Assembly: GCA_019414245.1 (NCBI GenBank)
Contig: DXMK01000007.1
Coordinates: 1 to 64,000 of the forward strand
From: Collinsella sp.
GTDB lineage: Bacteria > Actinomycetota > Coriobacteriia > Coriobacteriales > Coriobacteriaceae
Direction of reading: 5' to 3'
DNA: 64,000 nucleotides
Position 1 is the first letter of the stretch. Each line of letters begins with the position of its first letter. The position numbers were made by a program, and so were the translations under genes. This document shows, in pieces, positions 32,697 to 41,399 of the stretch. Under the pieces are notes generated by a model. The model was not told the DNA's origin and ran no database searches. It saw nothing but the letters and a program-made list of their open reading frames with translations.

Positions 32697-32727
32697 GCCC
32701 TTTCCGTTTTGGCGGAGAGGGCTTTTG
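32697..32727 (+). terminator. Terminator/attenuator after the binding-protein gene
   Basis: GCCCTTTCCG and CGGAGAGGGC form a 10-bp stem with one wobble and a TTTTGG loop, followed by TTTTGC. This arrangement keeps the binding protein more abundant than the permease and ATPase. Confidence 0.7.
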
Positions 32728-32813
32728 CGTTTCTTGAATGGGCGTCGTCCCGTCCCGTAATGTCGGCAACTTATACGTTAGGAACCACCTTGTCTCGATT
32801 GAACGAAGGGGCC

Positions 32814-34151
32814 ATGGGTCGGCGTTTCCCGCTGCCCTCGATGCTCCAAAAGCTAGCCTGCGCCCTGGCTGTGGCGCTCGCTTTGGTGTGCGTGGGGACA
32901 GCCGTGCCTTCGACCGCCCAGGCGCTCGAGACCGCAAAGATCACTGCGCGTCCCAATACCGGTTCGGGCAGCGATGTGGTCGGCGGCACCGAGACGCGCA
33001 TTACCTGGGAGGTTCAGGCCGATGCCGACGAGGAGCTGAGCGGTCTTTCGCTGACGTTTGTCGACGGCACGACGTTTGGTACCGATGACACGCGATTGAC
33101 GATGCTCTCGGGCGAGGACCTCATGGACCGTACCCCCATGAAGCCCACGTGCAAGGCGGATGGCCAGACGCTCAAGATCGACTTTGGCGAGACGGCACCT
33201 ACCGGTGGATTTTTCCGTGTCGAGGTTTACGGCGTGACCTTCCCCGTTGAGGGCGGCGATGAGGCTTTTAGCGGAACCTATACCCTGGCCGACGGCTCGA
33301 CCAAGAAGATTTCCAAGATGCCCTCGGTGGAGATCAAGGGCGTGACGGCTTTTGATAATTTCCTGGCCGACCTTAAAGAGCAGCCGTGGGTCGAGGCTTG
33401 GAACTCCAATATGTTCCTGCGCCTGTTCCTGAACCCGGTCATTTTGGTCCAGAGCCTGCCGATCGTCTTTAAGGGCTTCCTCATGTCGCTCTCGATCGTG
33501 CTCGTGGCGTTTCCGTTGGCAATTCCCTTTGGCTTCGCCCTGTCGCTCATGCGCATCTCCAAGTCGCGCATCCTGCGCTGCCTTGCCGGCATCTACGTGA
33601 ATATCATCCGCGGTACGCCGGCGTTCCTGCAGATCTATATCGCGTTCTTTGGCCTGCCGCTGGCCGGCGTCAAGGTGGACGACTATGTCTTGGGCGTTAT
33701 CGTCATGGCCATGAACTCGTCTGCGTACCTGTGCGAGATCTTCCGTGCCGGTATTCAATCGATCCCCAAGGGCCAAAACGAGGCTGCTCGCTCTCTGGGC
33801 ATGAATGCCTTCCAGACGCTGCTCTACGTTATGATTCCGCAGACATTCCGCAATGTTTTGCCTACGCTGACCAGCGAGTTTATCTTGCTTTACAAGGATA
33901 CGTCGCTGCTTGCCGCCGTGGGTGTGGTCGAGATCGTCATGAACGCCCGTACCATCGTGGCCACGACGGGCTCCATCACGCCGTATGTGGTTGCCGCCCT
34001 GTTCTATCTGGTCATCACCCTGCCGCTCGCTCGCTTGGTGAGCGGTCTTGAGGCGAGGCTTTTGGGCACGACCGAGACCAAGAAGAAGCGTCCCGCCAAG
34101 AGCGCCGGACAGGTTGTCGCGACGCCTGCCGATCACATCGCCGGTTTGTAA
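32814..34151 (+). CDS. Amino-acid ABC transporter permease with N-terminal extracytoplasmic domain
   Basis: A 445-residue protein. A signal-peptide-like segment (residues 12-37) and a beta-rich domain of about 150 residues precede a standard HisM/GlnP-type permease (about 205-430) with the EAA loop EAARSLGMNAFQTLLYVMIP. Typical permeases of this family have about 220 residues, so the protein is twice the usual size. The extra domain faces outside and may contact the binding protein or the wall. The start is probably ATG 32814 behind AAGGGG. It is followed 12 bp later by the ATPase. Confidence 0.88.
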   Translation: MGRRFPLPSMLQKLACALAVALALVCVGTAVPSTAQALETAKITARPNTGSGSDVVGGTETRITWEVQADADEELSGLSLTFVDGTTFGTDDTRLTMLSGEDLMDRTPMKPTCKADGQTLKIDFGETAPTGGFFRVEVYGVTFPVEGGDEAFSGTYTLADGSTKKISKMPSVEIKGVTAFDNFLADLKEQPWVEAWNSNMFLRLFLNPVILVQSLPIVFKGFLMSLSIVLVAFPLAIPFGFALSLMRISKSRILRCLAGIYVNIIRGTPAFLQIYIAFFGLPLAGVKVDDYVLGVIVMAMNSSAYLCEIFRAGIQSIPKGQNEAARSLGMNAFQTLLYVMIPQTFRNVLPTLTSEFILLYKDTSLLAAVGVVEIVMNARTIVATTGSITPYVVAALFYLVITLPLARLVSGLEARLLGTTETKKKRPAKSAGQVVATPADHIAGL

Positions 34152-34163
34152 GGAGGTCCTATC

Positions 34164-34916
34164 ATGAGCGAAACCAATAACTCGAACGAGGTCGTCGTCA
34201 GCATCAAGAACCTCCAGAAGGCCTTTGGCGATAACGTGGTCCTGCGCGATATCGATCTGGATGTGCACAAGGGCGAGGTCGTCGTAGTCCTGGGTCCTTC
34301 GGGCTCGGGCAAGTCGACGATGCTTCGCTGCATCAATCGTCTAGAGCATCCCACGAGCGGGTCGATTGTCGTTGAGGGCGTGGACGTGTGCGCCAAGGGC
34401 GTCGACCTTAACAAGGTACGTACGCATCTGGGTATGGTGTTCCAGCAGTTCAATTTGTTCCCGCACCTGTCAGTCAAAAAGAACGTCATGCTCGCACAGC
34501 AAAAGGTACTCAAGCGCAGCAAGGAAGAGGCCGAGAAAATCGCTATCGAGGAGCTGACCAAGGTCGGTCTTGCCGAGCGCATCGACTTTATGCCGAGCCA
34601 GCTCTCGGGCGGTCAGCAGCAGCGCGTGGCGATCGCCCGCGCCCTGTCGATGAACCCTCACGTCATGCTCTTTGACGAGGCCACGTCGGCGCTCGACCCC
34701 GAGCTTGTTCGCGACGTCCTGGGCGTCATGCGCGACCTGGCACGTGATGGCATGACTATGATCGTGGTGACGCACGAGATGGGCTTTGCCCGCGACGTCG
34801 CCGACCGCGTCGTCTTTATGGACGGTGGCGTTATCGTGGAAGAGGGTACGCCGAGCGAGGTCTTCGACCACCCCAAGAGCGAGCGCACCAAGGCGTTCTT
34901 GGGCAATATCTCGTAG
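34164..34916 (+). CDS. Polar amino-acid ABC transporter ATPase (GlnQ type)
   Basis: A 250-residue ATPase: Walker A LGPSGSGKST, Q-loop MVFQQFNLFPHL, signature LSGGQQQRVAIARAL, Walker B HVMLFDEATSALDPE and switch His in VVTHEMGFA. It completes the operon of binding protein, permease and ATPase. ATG 34164 follows AAGGAGG. Confidence 0.95.
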   Translation: MSETNNSNEVVVSIKNLQKAFGDNVVLRDIDLDVHKGEVVVVLGPSGSGKSTMLRCINRLEHPTSGSIVVEGVDVCAKGVDLNKVRTHLGMVFQQFNLFPHLSVKKNVMLAQQKVLKRSKEEAEKIAIEELTKVGLAERIDFMPSQLSGGQQQRVAIARALSMNPHVMLFDEATSALDPELVRDVLGVMRDLARDGMTMIVVTHEMGFARDVADRVVFMDGGVIVEEGTPSEVFDHPKSERTKAFLGNIS

Positions 34917-34942
34917 CCGCTTTATATGACTGACATAACAGA

Positions 34943-34980
34943 AAACGGGAGCTGGATGTGATCCGGCTCCCGTTTTTGTT
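34943..34980 (+). terminator. Rho-independent terminator of the ABC operon
   Basis: AACGGGAGC and GCTCCCGTT form a 9-bp stem merging into TTTTTGTT, 27 bp after the ATPase stop. Confidence 0.88.
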
Positions 34981-35033
34981 GGGATGCGAATGTGTTTTGG
35001 TGCAGAGCGCGTTACGGGCGGAGCTCATTGCCG

Positions 35034-35453
35034 CTAGGCAAGCTCGGCTCCAAGGGCGCGACAGGCGGCCTCGCCCTCGTCATCGGGGGCGTCGAAGCAG
35101 ATTACGGAATCGACGACGTTGACACCCGCCTCGTCGGCGTCTGCCTTCCAGTTGTCCATCCATTCGCCCTCGGCCCACGAGTAGGAACCAAAAAGAACGA
35201 CCTTCTTCTCGCCGAGAATTTCCTTGACTTCGTCCCACATCGGCTGGAACTCGTCGTACTCAAGCTCTTCGGAGCCCATGGCGGGGCAGCCGAAGGCGAA
35301 GGCGTCATGGTTGGCGACCTTGTCGGCGGAGAAGTCGGCGCAGGGGATGACCTCGGCCTCGGCGCCGGCACCGGTTGCGCCCTCGGCAACGAAGTTTGCC
35401 ATGGCCTCGGTGTTGCCCGTGCCGCTCCAGTACACGACTGCGATCTTGCTCAT
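35034..35453 (-). CDS. Flavodoxin
   Basis: A 139-residue short-chain flavodoxin. The FMN phosphate loop is VVYWSGTGNTEAMA, the second FMN loop is FGSYSWAEGEW, and DAFAFGCPAMGSEELE is the 60s loop. It is a low-potential one-electron carrier, useful to an anaerobe under iron limitation. ATG 35453 is preceded by AAAGGAAA. The DUF3793 gene lies upstream on the same strand (46 bp apart), a pairing I associate with anaerobes. Confidence 0.92.
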   Translation of the reverse strand: MSKIAVVYWSGTGNTEAMANFVAEGATGAGAEAEVIPCADFSADKVANHDAFAFGCPAMGSEELEYDEFQPMWDEVKEILGEKKVVLFGSYSWAEGEWMDNWKADADEAGVNVVDSVICFDAPDDEGEAACRALGAELA

Positions 35454-35499
35454 ATGTTTTCCTTTCGGTTGTGCGGCGTGCGGCCGCGTTTTGTATGCT

Positions 35500-36204
35500 C
35501 TATCGGGTTGCCTGGACAAGTTGTCCCAGGGTGCAGCCCTGTTGATAGATGTAGGTGAGGTATTGCGTGCATGCGCGATAGGAATCGAAGGTCGTGAGCG
35601 CCTGCTCAACGTTTGTGTATACCTTCCATGCGCCGAAGGCCTTATAGTTTTCGCCGCGCTGGACGATAAACTGATGGACATCTTCGTAGGGATAGCCCAA
35701 AAAATAGCCAATTTCGTGGGGGAACTCGCATATGCACCCCGTATCGCAGTGCCTATTTCGCGCGAGTGCGCAGACGCTGCCGTCATAGGCGCTTTCTGCG
35801 GCATTGCTGCTTGCCAGCGTGATGCGCGCGGCGAGATGCACCAGGGACGCGGACAGGTTGTGGACATCGTAACCTTCGGCGGCAAGTGCCGTCGTAGCGC
35901 GGCGGTCGGAGAGGTATCGCATGAGGTCCGCAGGGCGGTACACATAGATGAGCGCTCCGCAGGGGCGCCAGACCAAAACGCTCATGTGGATCCCGAGTGG
36001 CTGGAGCTCGCGGTTGCATTGGGCTATGACGGCGAGCAGGCGAGAGCGTCGCTCTTCGATATGGGCGGCGCCGGATTTTCCGTTTTGGTTGGCGTAAACG
36101 CCGGGATAGGTAAAGAGCGAAGCCGGCTTGATACCTGCGAGCGTAGGGGAGCAGTTGCGCACGACAGCCGTTTGGTATGTTGGGATGTCAATGGTTCGAG
36201 TCAC
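35500..36204 (-). CDS. DUF3793 family protein
   Basis: A 234-residue protein of a family without known activity. The conserved C-terminal part reads CEFPHEIGYFLGYPYEDVHQFI followed by GAWKVYTNV (read separately), with Cys residues around CDTGCIC. GTG 36204 follows AAGGAG. It is followed by flavodoxin, which suggests a redox or iron-linked role; this is inference from context only. Confidence 0.75.
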   Translation of the reverse strand: MTRTIDIPTYQTAVVRNCSPTLAGIKPASLFTYPGVYANQNGKSGAAHIEERRSRLLAVIAQCNRELQPLGIHMSVLVWRPCGALIYVYRPADLMRYLSDRRATTALAAEGYDVHNLSASLVHLAARITLASSNAAESAYDGSVCALARNRHCDTGCICEFPHEIGYFLGYPYEDVHQFIVQRGENYKAFGAWKVYTNVEQALTTFDSYRACTQYLTYIYQQGCTLGQLVQATR

Positions 36205-36329
36205 GGCGCTCCTTACGGATCTAAACTGTTAGCCTAGGAAAACTTATACACGAAAGTAAGCCCTGGTCAACTAAAAAGTAAGAAAAGGGAAACTAATTGA
36301 TCGAACGGACATGGTTTTGGGTTAAGATG

Positions 36330-36350
36330 GGGACACCCCATGGGGGTATC
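36330..36350. promoter_or_regulatory. Possible CsoR-type copper operator
   Basis: ACACCCCATGGGGGTAT contains the perfect palindrome CCCCATGGGG flanked by A/T, the G-tract layout of CsoR operators. It lies just upstream of a gene with a copper-type HMA domain. No csoR gene is in view. Confidence 0.4.
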
Positions 36351-36378
36351 TGGATAGGGCTACTTGAAAGGGGAGCGC

Positions 36379-36762
36379 ATGAGTGACTTGCTCAACCCTG
36401 CGAATCTCATCGTGCTGGCCGTCATTGCCGTCGGCATGTTTTTTGGACTGCGTCGCATTGCCGCTTCGACACACGGGAAGAGTTGTTGCAGCGATGGTGC
36501 GAGCGGCAAGAAGGCCAAAAAGGTTGTTGTGACGGATACCGATGCGTCACACTATCCCTATAGCGATGAGCTGCTCATCGGCGGCATGAGCTGTGACGGC
36601 TGCGCTCAGAACGTAGCCAATGCCCTCAATGCACTGGATGGCGTGTGGGCAACGGTGACGTATGCGGACCACACGGCACGCGTGCGCTCTAAGCAGCCGG
36701 TTGATCGTGATGTCCTCGAGACGGCCGTGAAAGACGCGGGCTATTACGTCATGACGCTGTAA
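36379..36762 (+). CDS. Membrane-anchored heavy-metal-associated (HMA) domain protein
   Basis: A 127-residue protein with one N-terminal transmembrane helix (about 8-25), a Cys pair (SCCSDG) and a Lys-rich linker. A C-terminal HMA domain contains GMSCDGCAQNV, the MxCxxC metal site of copper chaperones. ATG 36379 follows AAAGGGGAG. The upstream G-tract palindrome suggests copper-responsive control. No P-type ATPase is next to it. Confidence 0.8.
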   Translation: MSDLLNPANLIVLAVIAVGMFFGLRRIAASTHGKSCCSDGASGKKAKKVVVTDTDASHYPYSDELLIGGMSCDGCAQNVANALNALDGVWATVTYADHTARVRSKQPVDRDVLETAVKDAGYYVMTL

Positions 36763-36788
36763 GCGTCGCTCTGGATGCGCTTCCTTGG

Positions 36789-37214
36789 CTAGGCTCGTCC
36801 GCGCAGCTCGATGTCTTGGATGTCGTCGAAGTCGATGGCGATGTCTCGGAGCTTGAGGAGCTTGAAGGCGGGGAGCACTTCGTCAAGGATGCCCGTGCGA
36901 GCGCGATAGCCGTACGTGTCGTAATAGGTGACGCGGACCAGGTCGCCACGTTTGAGGCCCTCGAGCTTATGCGAAAGCTCGAGGGCTTTTTCTTCCGTGA
37001 GTTCGCATTTGGGCTCGACGGTGATTTCTTGCTTGCGCACGAGTTCGTAGTATCCCGTGAGGGCGGCAAAGGGCATAAACTGTGCGGCGCGGTTGGCGCG
37101 CACGGCACCGTTGGCAGTGAGGTTGGGGTCGGCGGCGCGGCGTCTGCCCTCGGGGTCCGCCAGGCGCTCGAAGGCGGTCGGCGGGCGCACGGGCTGTTGT
37201 TTGGGTTTAGGCAC
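36789..37214 (-). CDS. YolD-like protein
   Basis: A 141-residue YolD-family protein; the core is RAAQFMPFAALTGYYELVR followed by a small beta-rich domain. YolD proteins are typical partners of Y-family polymerase genes. GTG 37214 lies 5 bp after GGAGG and overlaps the polymerase stop codon (37207-37209), so the two are translationally coupled. Its function is unknown; it may modulate the polymerase. Confidence 0.82.
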   Translation of the reverse strand: MPKPKQQPVRPPTAFERLADPEGRRRAADPNLTANGAVRANRAAQFMPFAALTGYYELVRKQEITVEPKCELTEEKALELSHKLEGLKRGDLVRVTYYDTYGYRARTGILDEVLPAFKLLKLRDIAIDFDDIQDIELRGRA

Positions 37215-38712
37215 GGTGTCCTCCAACTTGTTCGTTGCGTTCGCGCGCGGTGGCGCCGGCGGTAAAGCTTAATCCCTTGACGAGCGCGTTCTTGCCGTAC
37301 TTGCCTTTCACGGCCAGGACGGCGCGCGCCAGGTCGCGCTCGCGCTCATCGGCCTCGATATCGCTGAACAGATCGATGGTGGCAAATTCCTCGGGCATGA
37401 GGTTGCCAAATCCCAGGTTGATGCGCTTGACCGGTCGTTTGGGATCGACAGTCTGCGCCCAGAGCTCATCGAAATAGCCCATGATCTTCTTAAACGAATT
37501 GGTGCGCTCGGGCAGCTTTCGCGAGGCGTTAGAGTGCGCAAAGAGTGCGGCATAGCCACCGCGCGGTTTGCCGCCATGCTCTCCCACAAAGATGCCATCG
37601 ATTGCCTGCGCTTCGCGCACCAGGCGACGCCGTTCGTCATCGCGCTGGACGGGCTTGGGCGCACGGGGCGCGAGCTCGGGGCCGGCGGTTGCGGTGGGTT
37701 CGATACTCGATGTGCTCGAGCGCAGGTGCCCGCATCCGTCCACATACTGCGCTGTACCGCTGGCGTCGAGGCGGCGTATGTCGGCGCGTTCGCTCGCGTA
37801 GCCCACAAAGAGCGAGATGCTGTCGCAGGCCACGTGCTTATCGACCAAGTCTAAAACGGCGTTGTCGACCATCTCGCGCAAGACGGTATAGGCCTGTTCG
37901 TAGGCATAACCCTTCGAGAGCACCTGTCCTGTGGTGGTCGAAGTTGCTTGCGGGCGATAGACTTGGATATCGGCGATGGTTGTCGGCTCGCGCCCGAAGG
38001 CATGGTCGATGAGATATTCGGCATTGACGCCGAGCTCGTCGTAAAGCAGGTTTTCGTCGAGCGCCGCGACGCCCATCAGATCGTAGACGCCGTATTTCTC
38101 GAGGCGGGCTGCCACGCCGGGACCGATGCCCCAGATATCGGTGATGGGACGATGGGGCCAGATCTCCTTGCGAAAGGTCTCGTCGTCGAGTATGCCGATG
38201 CGGCTGGGTACGTGCTTGGCGGTAATGTCGAGCGCTACCTTGGCCTGGAATAGGTTGGGGCCGATGCCGACCGTCGCCGTGATGCCGGTGCGCGCGAGGA
38301 CCTCGTCGCGCAGCGTGCAGGCGAACCCTTCCGCATCTGTGTGATAGAGGTCCAGATAGGGCGTCACGTCGATAAAGCACTCATCGATGGAGTAGACGTG
38401 CACGTCCTGGGGGCTGACGTATTCCAGATAGATACCGTAGATTTTCGCCGACACCTCCATGTAATGCTGCATGCGCGGTACGGCCGTGATGTAGTCGATG
38501 CCATCGGGAATCTCAAATAGGCGGCAGCGATTGTGTATCCCGAGGTCCTTCATGGCCTGCGTGATGGCGAGGCAGATAGTCGTGCGTCCGCGCGATTCGT
38601 CGGCAACGACCAAGCACGTGGTGAGTGGGTCGAGCCCGCGGTCGACACACTCGACGCTGGCGTAGAACGTCTTAAGGTCGATGCAGATATAGGTATGCTG
38701 CTCGTGCTCCAC
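37207..38712 (-). CDS. Y-family DNA polymerase (UmuC/UvrX/YqjW type)
   Basis: A translesion polymerase of 501 residues, longer than DinB, with the C-terminal extension of UvrX/YqjW. Catalytic carboxylates are in YICIDLKTFYASVEC (Asp) and VYSIDECFIDVT (Asp-Glu). The helix-hairpin-helix DIWGIGPGVAARLEKYGV is present. GTG 38712 is chosen because GGGAGGG lies 5 bp upstream. A LexA box 31 bp before the start indicates SOS induction. YolD follows. Confidence 0.9.
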   Translation of the reverse strand: MEHEQHTYICIDLKTFYASVECVDRGLDPLTTCLVVADESRGRTTICLAITQAMKDLGIHNRCRLFEIPDGIDYITAVPRMQHYMEVSAKIYGIYLEYVSPQDVHVYSIDECFIDVTPYLDLYHTDAEGFACTLRDEVLARTGITATVGIGPNLFQAKVALDITAKHVPSRIGILDDETFRKEIWPHRPITDIWGIGPGVAARLEKYGVYDLMGVAALDENLLYDELGVNAEYLIDHAFGREPTTIADIQVYRPQATSTTTGQVLSKGYAYEQAYTVLREMVDNAVLDLVDKHVACDSISLFVGYASERADIRRLDASGTAQYVDGCGHLRSSTSSIEPTATAGPELAPRAPKPVQRDDERRRLVREAQAIDGIFVGEHGGKPRGGYAALFAHSNASRKLPERTNSFKKIMGYFDELWAQTVDPKRPVKRINLGFGNLMPEEFATIDLFSDIEADERERDLARAVLAVKGKYGKNALVKGLSFTAGATARERNEQVGGHRA

Positions 38713-38742
38713 GTGATCCCTCCCATCAAACACATGTTCTTA

Positions 38743-38758
38743 TCGAATACCTGTTCGA
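38743..38758. promoter_or_regulatory. LexA (SOS) box
   Basis: TCGAATACCTGTTCGA matches the actinobacterial/Gram-positive LexA consensus TCGAACNNNNGTTCGA except for one base, within the wider palindrome TATCGAA-N6-TTCGATA. It lies directly upstream of the Y-family polymerase gene on the minus strand. Confidence 0.78.
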
Positions 38759-38787
38759 TAATACCCGCTTGCGCGGACACCGTCAAA

Positions 38788-38822
38788 ACCTGCCAAAAAG
38801 GGACTGGTTTGTTTTGGTAGGT
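38788..38822. repeat. Short hairpin repeat, copy A
   Basis: A 35-nt unit starting ACCTGCC and ending GGTAGGT. ACCTGCCAAAA can pair with TTTTGGTAGGT. It is 31/35 identical to copy B at 39476-39510, and the two bracket the dehydrogenase-like gene. Confidence 0.7.
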
Positions 38823-38949
38823 ATGGTCGTGCGGCTGCATCGGGTTTTAACGCAGCTCTAAAGAGTGCGAAACAGCTCGGAAAACCTCGCTTCGTAGCAT
38901 GGGTCTAACGATTGATACCGCCTATACGCACGGAAGGGTTGTGGGAAAG

Positions 38950-39474
38950 ATGGTCAATTATGGGTTTGGTATGCCGACGCGCCTTGTTGCGGATGGAGAC
39001 GTGGCTCGCTGGTGCGGACGATTGGTCGCTCACTACGGTGGCACCAAGGCGCTGGTTGTGCTGGGTGGTGACAAGCACACGCGTGATGAGCTCGTTTCGG
39101 CGGCGCTCGGCTCGCTCGACCGGGCCCTGCTCGAGCGCGTGCTCTTTCGCTGTGGCTCGGTTGGAGGCGATGGGGGAGGCGAGCTGGTCAACGAGGCCGT
39201 GGCCCTGGCGACCGACGAGGGCGTGGACTTTGTCCTGGCGATCGGTGATGCCGATACAGCCGGCTTTGCGCGCGAGCTCGCCCGCCGCATGGCGGCGCTC
39301 GATGCCGGTGAGGACGGTTTTGTCCCCTATGGATGCATTGTCTCGGAGGGCAAGGTGCCCGCTACGGTGGGAGCCGGCGAGGCTCCCGTTTTTGCCATTA
39401 TCGCGCCCGAGCTGCTGGAGGGCATCGGGTCTCCCTTGCGCGAGCTGCTTGGTAGCGTGTGCGCCGCGGCATAA
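38950..39474 (+). CDS. Half-length iron-containing alcohol dehydrogenase-like protein
   Basis: A 174-residue protein that matches only the N-terminal nucleotide-binding domain of iron-dependent alcohol dehydrogenases: a VNYGFGMPTRLV start, KALVVLGGDKHTRDELV and a VDFVLAIGDADTAGFAREL stretch where real enzymes have GGGSxxDxAK. The C-terminal metal-binding helical domain with its His ligands is missing, and the GGGS motif is altered (GDADT), so it is unlikely to be an active dehydrogenase. It may be a decayed or repurposed gene. The start could also be 38899. It is bracketed by 35-nt repeats. Confidence 0.55.
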   Translation: MVNYGFGMPTRLVADGDVARWCGRLVAHYGGTKALVVLGGDKHTRDELVSAALGSLDRALLERVLFRCGSVGGDGGGELVNEAVALATDEGVDFVLAIGDADTAGFARELARRMAALDAGEDGFVPYGCIVSEGKVPATVGAGEAPVFAIIAPELLEGIGSPLRELLGSVCAAA

Positions 39475-39475
39475 T

Positions 39476-39510
39476 ACCTGCCAGGAAGGGACAGGTTTAT
39501 TTTGGTAGGT
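39476..39510. repeat. Short hairpin repeat, copy B
   Basis: A 35-nt unit (ACCTGCCAGGAAGGGACAGG, then TTTATTTTGGTAGGT) 31/35 identical to copy A. It begins at the stop codon of the gene between the copies and forms half of the following terminator. Confidence 0.7.
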
Positions 39511-39548
39511 AAAGCGTTTGACCTGTCAAAGTAAACCTGTCCGTTTTT
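39489..39548 (+). terminator. Terminator built from the repeat
   Basis: The 22 bases at 39489-39510 pair with 39521-39542 (about 18/22 plus wobbles), followed by GTTTTT. The left arm is the repeat copy B. Confidence 0.65.
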
Positions 39549-39673
39549 GGTCGGTCGCCGTTTAGGGGCGGATTGATAACGCTCGCTGATTGTAGTCTTG
39601 ACCTGCGTTAGAATAGGGGCATCTGATTATCCGGGCGCATGGAGGTATGCGCTCGTATGCTGAGGAGGACTCT

Positions 39674-41368
39674 ATGGCAACTGTTGCCGCACCTATCGAT
39701 GCTACGTCGACTGCCGCTTGGAAGGCGCTCGAGGCTCATCAGGAGAAGCTCGAGGCCGAAGGTATCGACCTCAAGGCCTGGTTCGCTGCCGATGCCGAGC
39801 GCGTGAACAAGCTGAGCTTTGACGCCGGTGACCTGCACTTCGATCTGTCCAAGAACCTGGTGACCGATGAGACCGTCAAGCTGCTGTGCGATCTTGCCCG
39901 CGAGGTGAAGCTCGAGGAGCGCCGCGACGCCATGTTCTCCGGCGAGCACATCAACACCACCGAGGACCGCGCCGTCCTGCACACCGCGCTGCGCCGCCCG
40001 GCAAGCGAGAAGGGCCAGCTCATCGTTGACGGCCAGGATGTCGTTGCCGACGTGCACGAGGTCCTCGACCGCATGTACGCCTTTGCCGAGCGCGTGCGCT
40101 CCGGTGAGTGGAAGGGCGTTACCGGCAAGAAGATCGAGCATCTGGTGTCCATCGGCATCGGCGGCTCCGACCTGGGCCCGGTCATGGCCTACGAGGCCCT
40201 GCGTCCCTACGCCGACGCCGGTATCGATTGCCGCTATATCTCCAACATCGACCCCAACGACCAGGCCGAGAAGCTCAAGGGTTTGGATCCCGAGACCACG
40301 CTCGTGATCATCGTCTCCAAGACCTTCACCACGCTTGAGACCCTCACCAACGCCCGCGAGGTCAAGACCTGGATGCTCGAGCAGCTCAAGGCTCAGGGTG
40401 CCATCGACGGTTCCGATGAACAGAACGCCGAGGCTGTGGCAAAGCACTTCGTCGCCGTTTCCACCGCACTCGAGAAGGTCGAGGCTTTCGGTATCGACCC
40501 GGCCAACGCCTTTGGTTTCTGGAACTGGGTCGGCGGCCGCTACTCCGTCGACTCCGCCGTGGGCCTGTCGCTGATCGTCGTGCTCGGCCCCGAGCGTTTC
40601 CAGCAGTTCCTTGAGGGCTTCCACGCCATCGACGAGTACTTCTGCAACACGCCGCTCGAGAACAACGCCGTCGCGCTGATGGGTCTGCTCAACGTCTGGT
40701 ACGTCAACTTCTTCGGTTCCAAGAGCCACGCCGTGCTGCCGTACTGCCAGTACCTGCATCGTTTCCCGGCCTACCTGCAGCAGCTCACCATGGAGTCCAA
40801 CGGCAAGCATGTCCGCTGGGACGGCAGCGCCGTGACCTCCGACACCGGTGAGATCTTCTGGGGCGAGCCCGGTACCAACGGCCAGCATGCCTTCTACCAG
40901 CTGCTGCACCAGGGCACCGTGGTGGTCCCGGCCGACTTCATCGCCTTCGCCAACACCGCCAACCCCGCGACCGACAGCGGTCAGGACGTGCACGAGCTGT
41001 TCCTGGGCAACTTCCTTGCCCAGACCAAGGCGCTCGCCTTTGGCAAGACGGCCGACGAGGTTCGTGCCGAGGGTACGCCCGAGCAGATCGTCCCGGCTCG
41101 CTGCTTTGAGGGCAACCGCCCGACGACCTCGATCTTTGGCGACACGCTGACCCCGTTCGCGCTCGGCGAGCTCATCGCCCTGTACGAGCACATCACGTTT
41201 GTCGAGGGTACGGTCTGGGGCATCGACTCCTACGACCAGTGGGGCGTTGAGCTGGGCAAGCAGCTTGCCAAGCAGATCACCCCTGCCTTCCACGACGACG
41301 CCGCCAAGGCCGAGCAGGACGCTTCGACCCAGGCGCTCATCGAGTTCTATCGCGCGCACCGTAAGTAG
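39674..41368 (+). CDS. pgi: Glucose-6-phosphate isomerase
   Basis: A 564-residue phosphoglucose isomerase that interconverts glucose-6-P and fructose-6-P in glycolysis. Signatures: SIGIGGSDLGPVMAYEAL, VSKTFTTLETLTNAREVK, NAFGFWNWVGGRYSVDSAVG and the C-terminal INSYDQWGVELGKQLA-type motif (here IDSYDQWGVELGKQL). ATG 39674 follows GAGGAGG. High use of preferred codons suggests strong expression. Confidence 0.97.
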   Translation: MATVAAPIDATSTAAWKALEAHQEKLEAEGIDLKAWFAADAERVNKLSFDAGDLHFDLSKNLVTDETVKLLCDLAREVKLEERRDAMFSGEHINTTEDRAVLHTALRRPASEKGQLIVDGQDVVADVHEVLDRMYAFAERVRSGEWKGVTGKKIEHLVSIGIGGSDLGPVMAYEALRPYADAGIDCRYISNIDPNDQAEKLKGLDPETTLVIIVSKTFTTLETLTNAREVKTWMLEQLKAQGAIDGSDEQNAEAVAKHFVAVSTALEKVEAFGIDPANAFGFWNWVGGRYSVDSAVGLSLIVVLGPERFQQFLEGFHAIDEYFCNTPLENNAVALMGLLNVWYVNFFGSKSHAVLPYCQYLHRFPAYLQQLTMESNGKHVRWDGSAVTSDTGEIFWGEPGTNGQHAFYQLLHQGTVVVPADFIAFANTANPATDSGQDVHELFLGNFLAQTKALAFGKTADEVRAEGTPEQIVPARCFEGNRPTTSIFGDTLTPFALGELIALYEHITFVEGTVWGIDSYDQWGVELGKQLAKQITPAFHDDAAKAEQDASTQALIEFYRAHRK

Positions 41369-41399
41369 GATTCGCTGCGAAAACTAACGCATAGCCGAC

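Noticed and set aside
39608..41359. Long minus-strand open frame opposite pgi
   Set aside because: It is a mirror frame of a highly codon-biased gene, with no family motif and no start signal.
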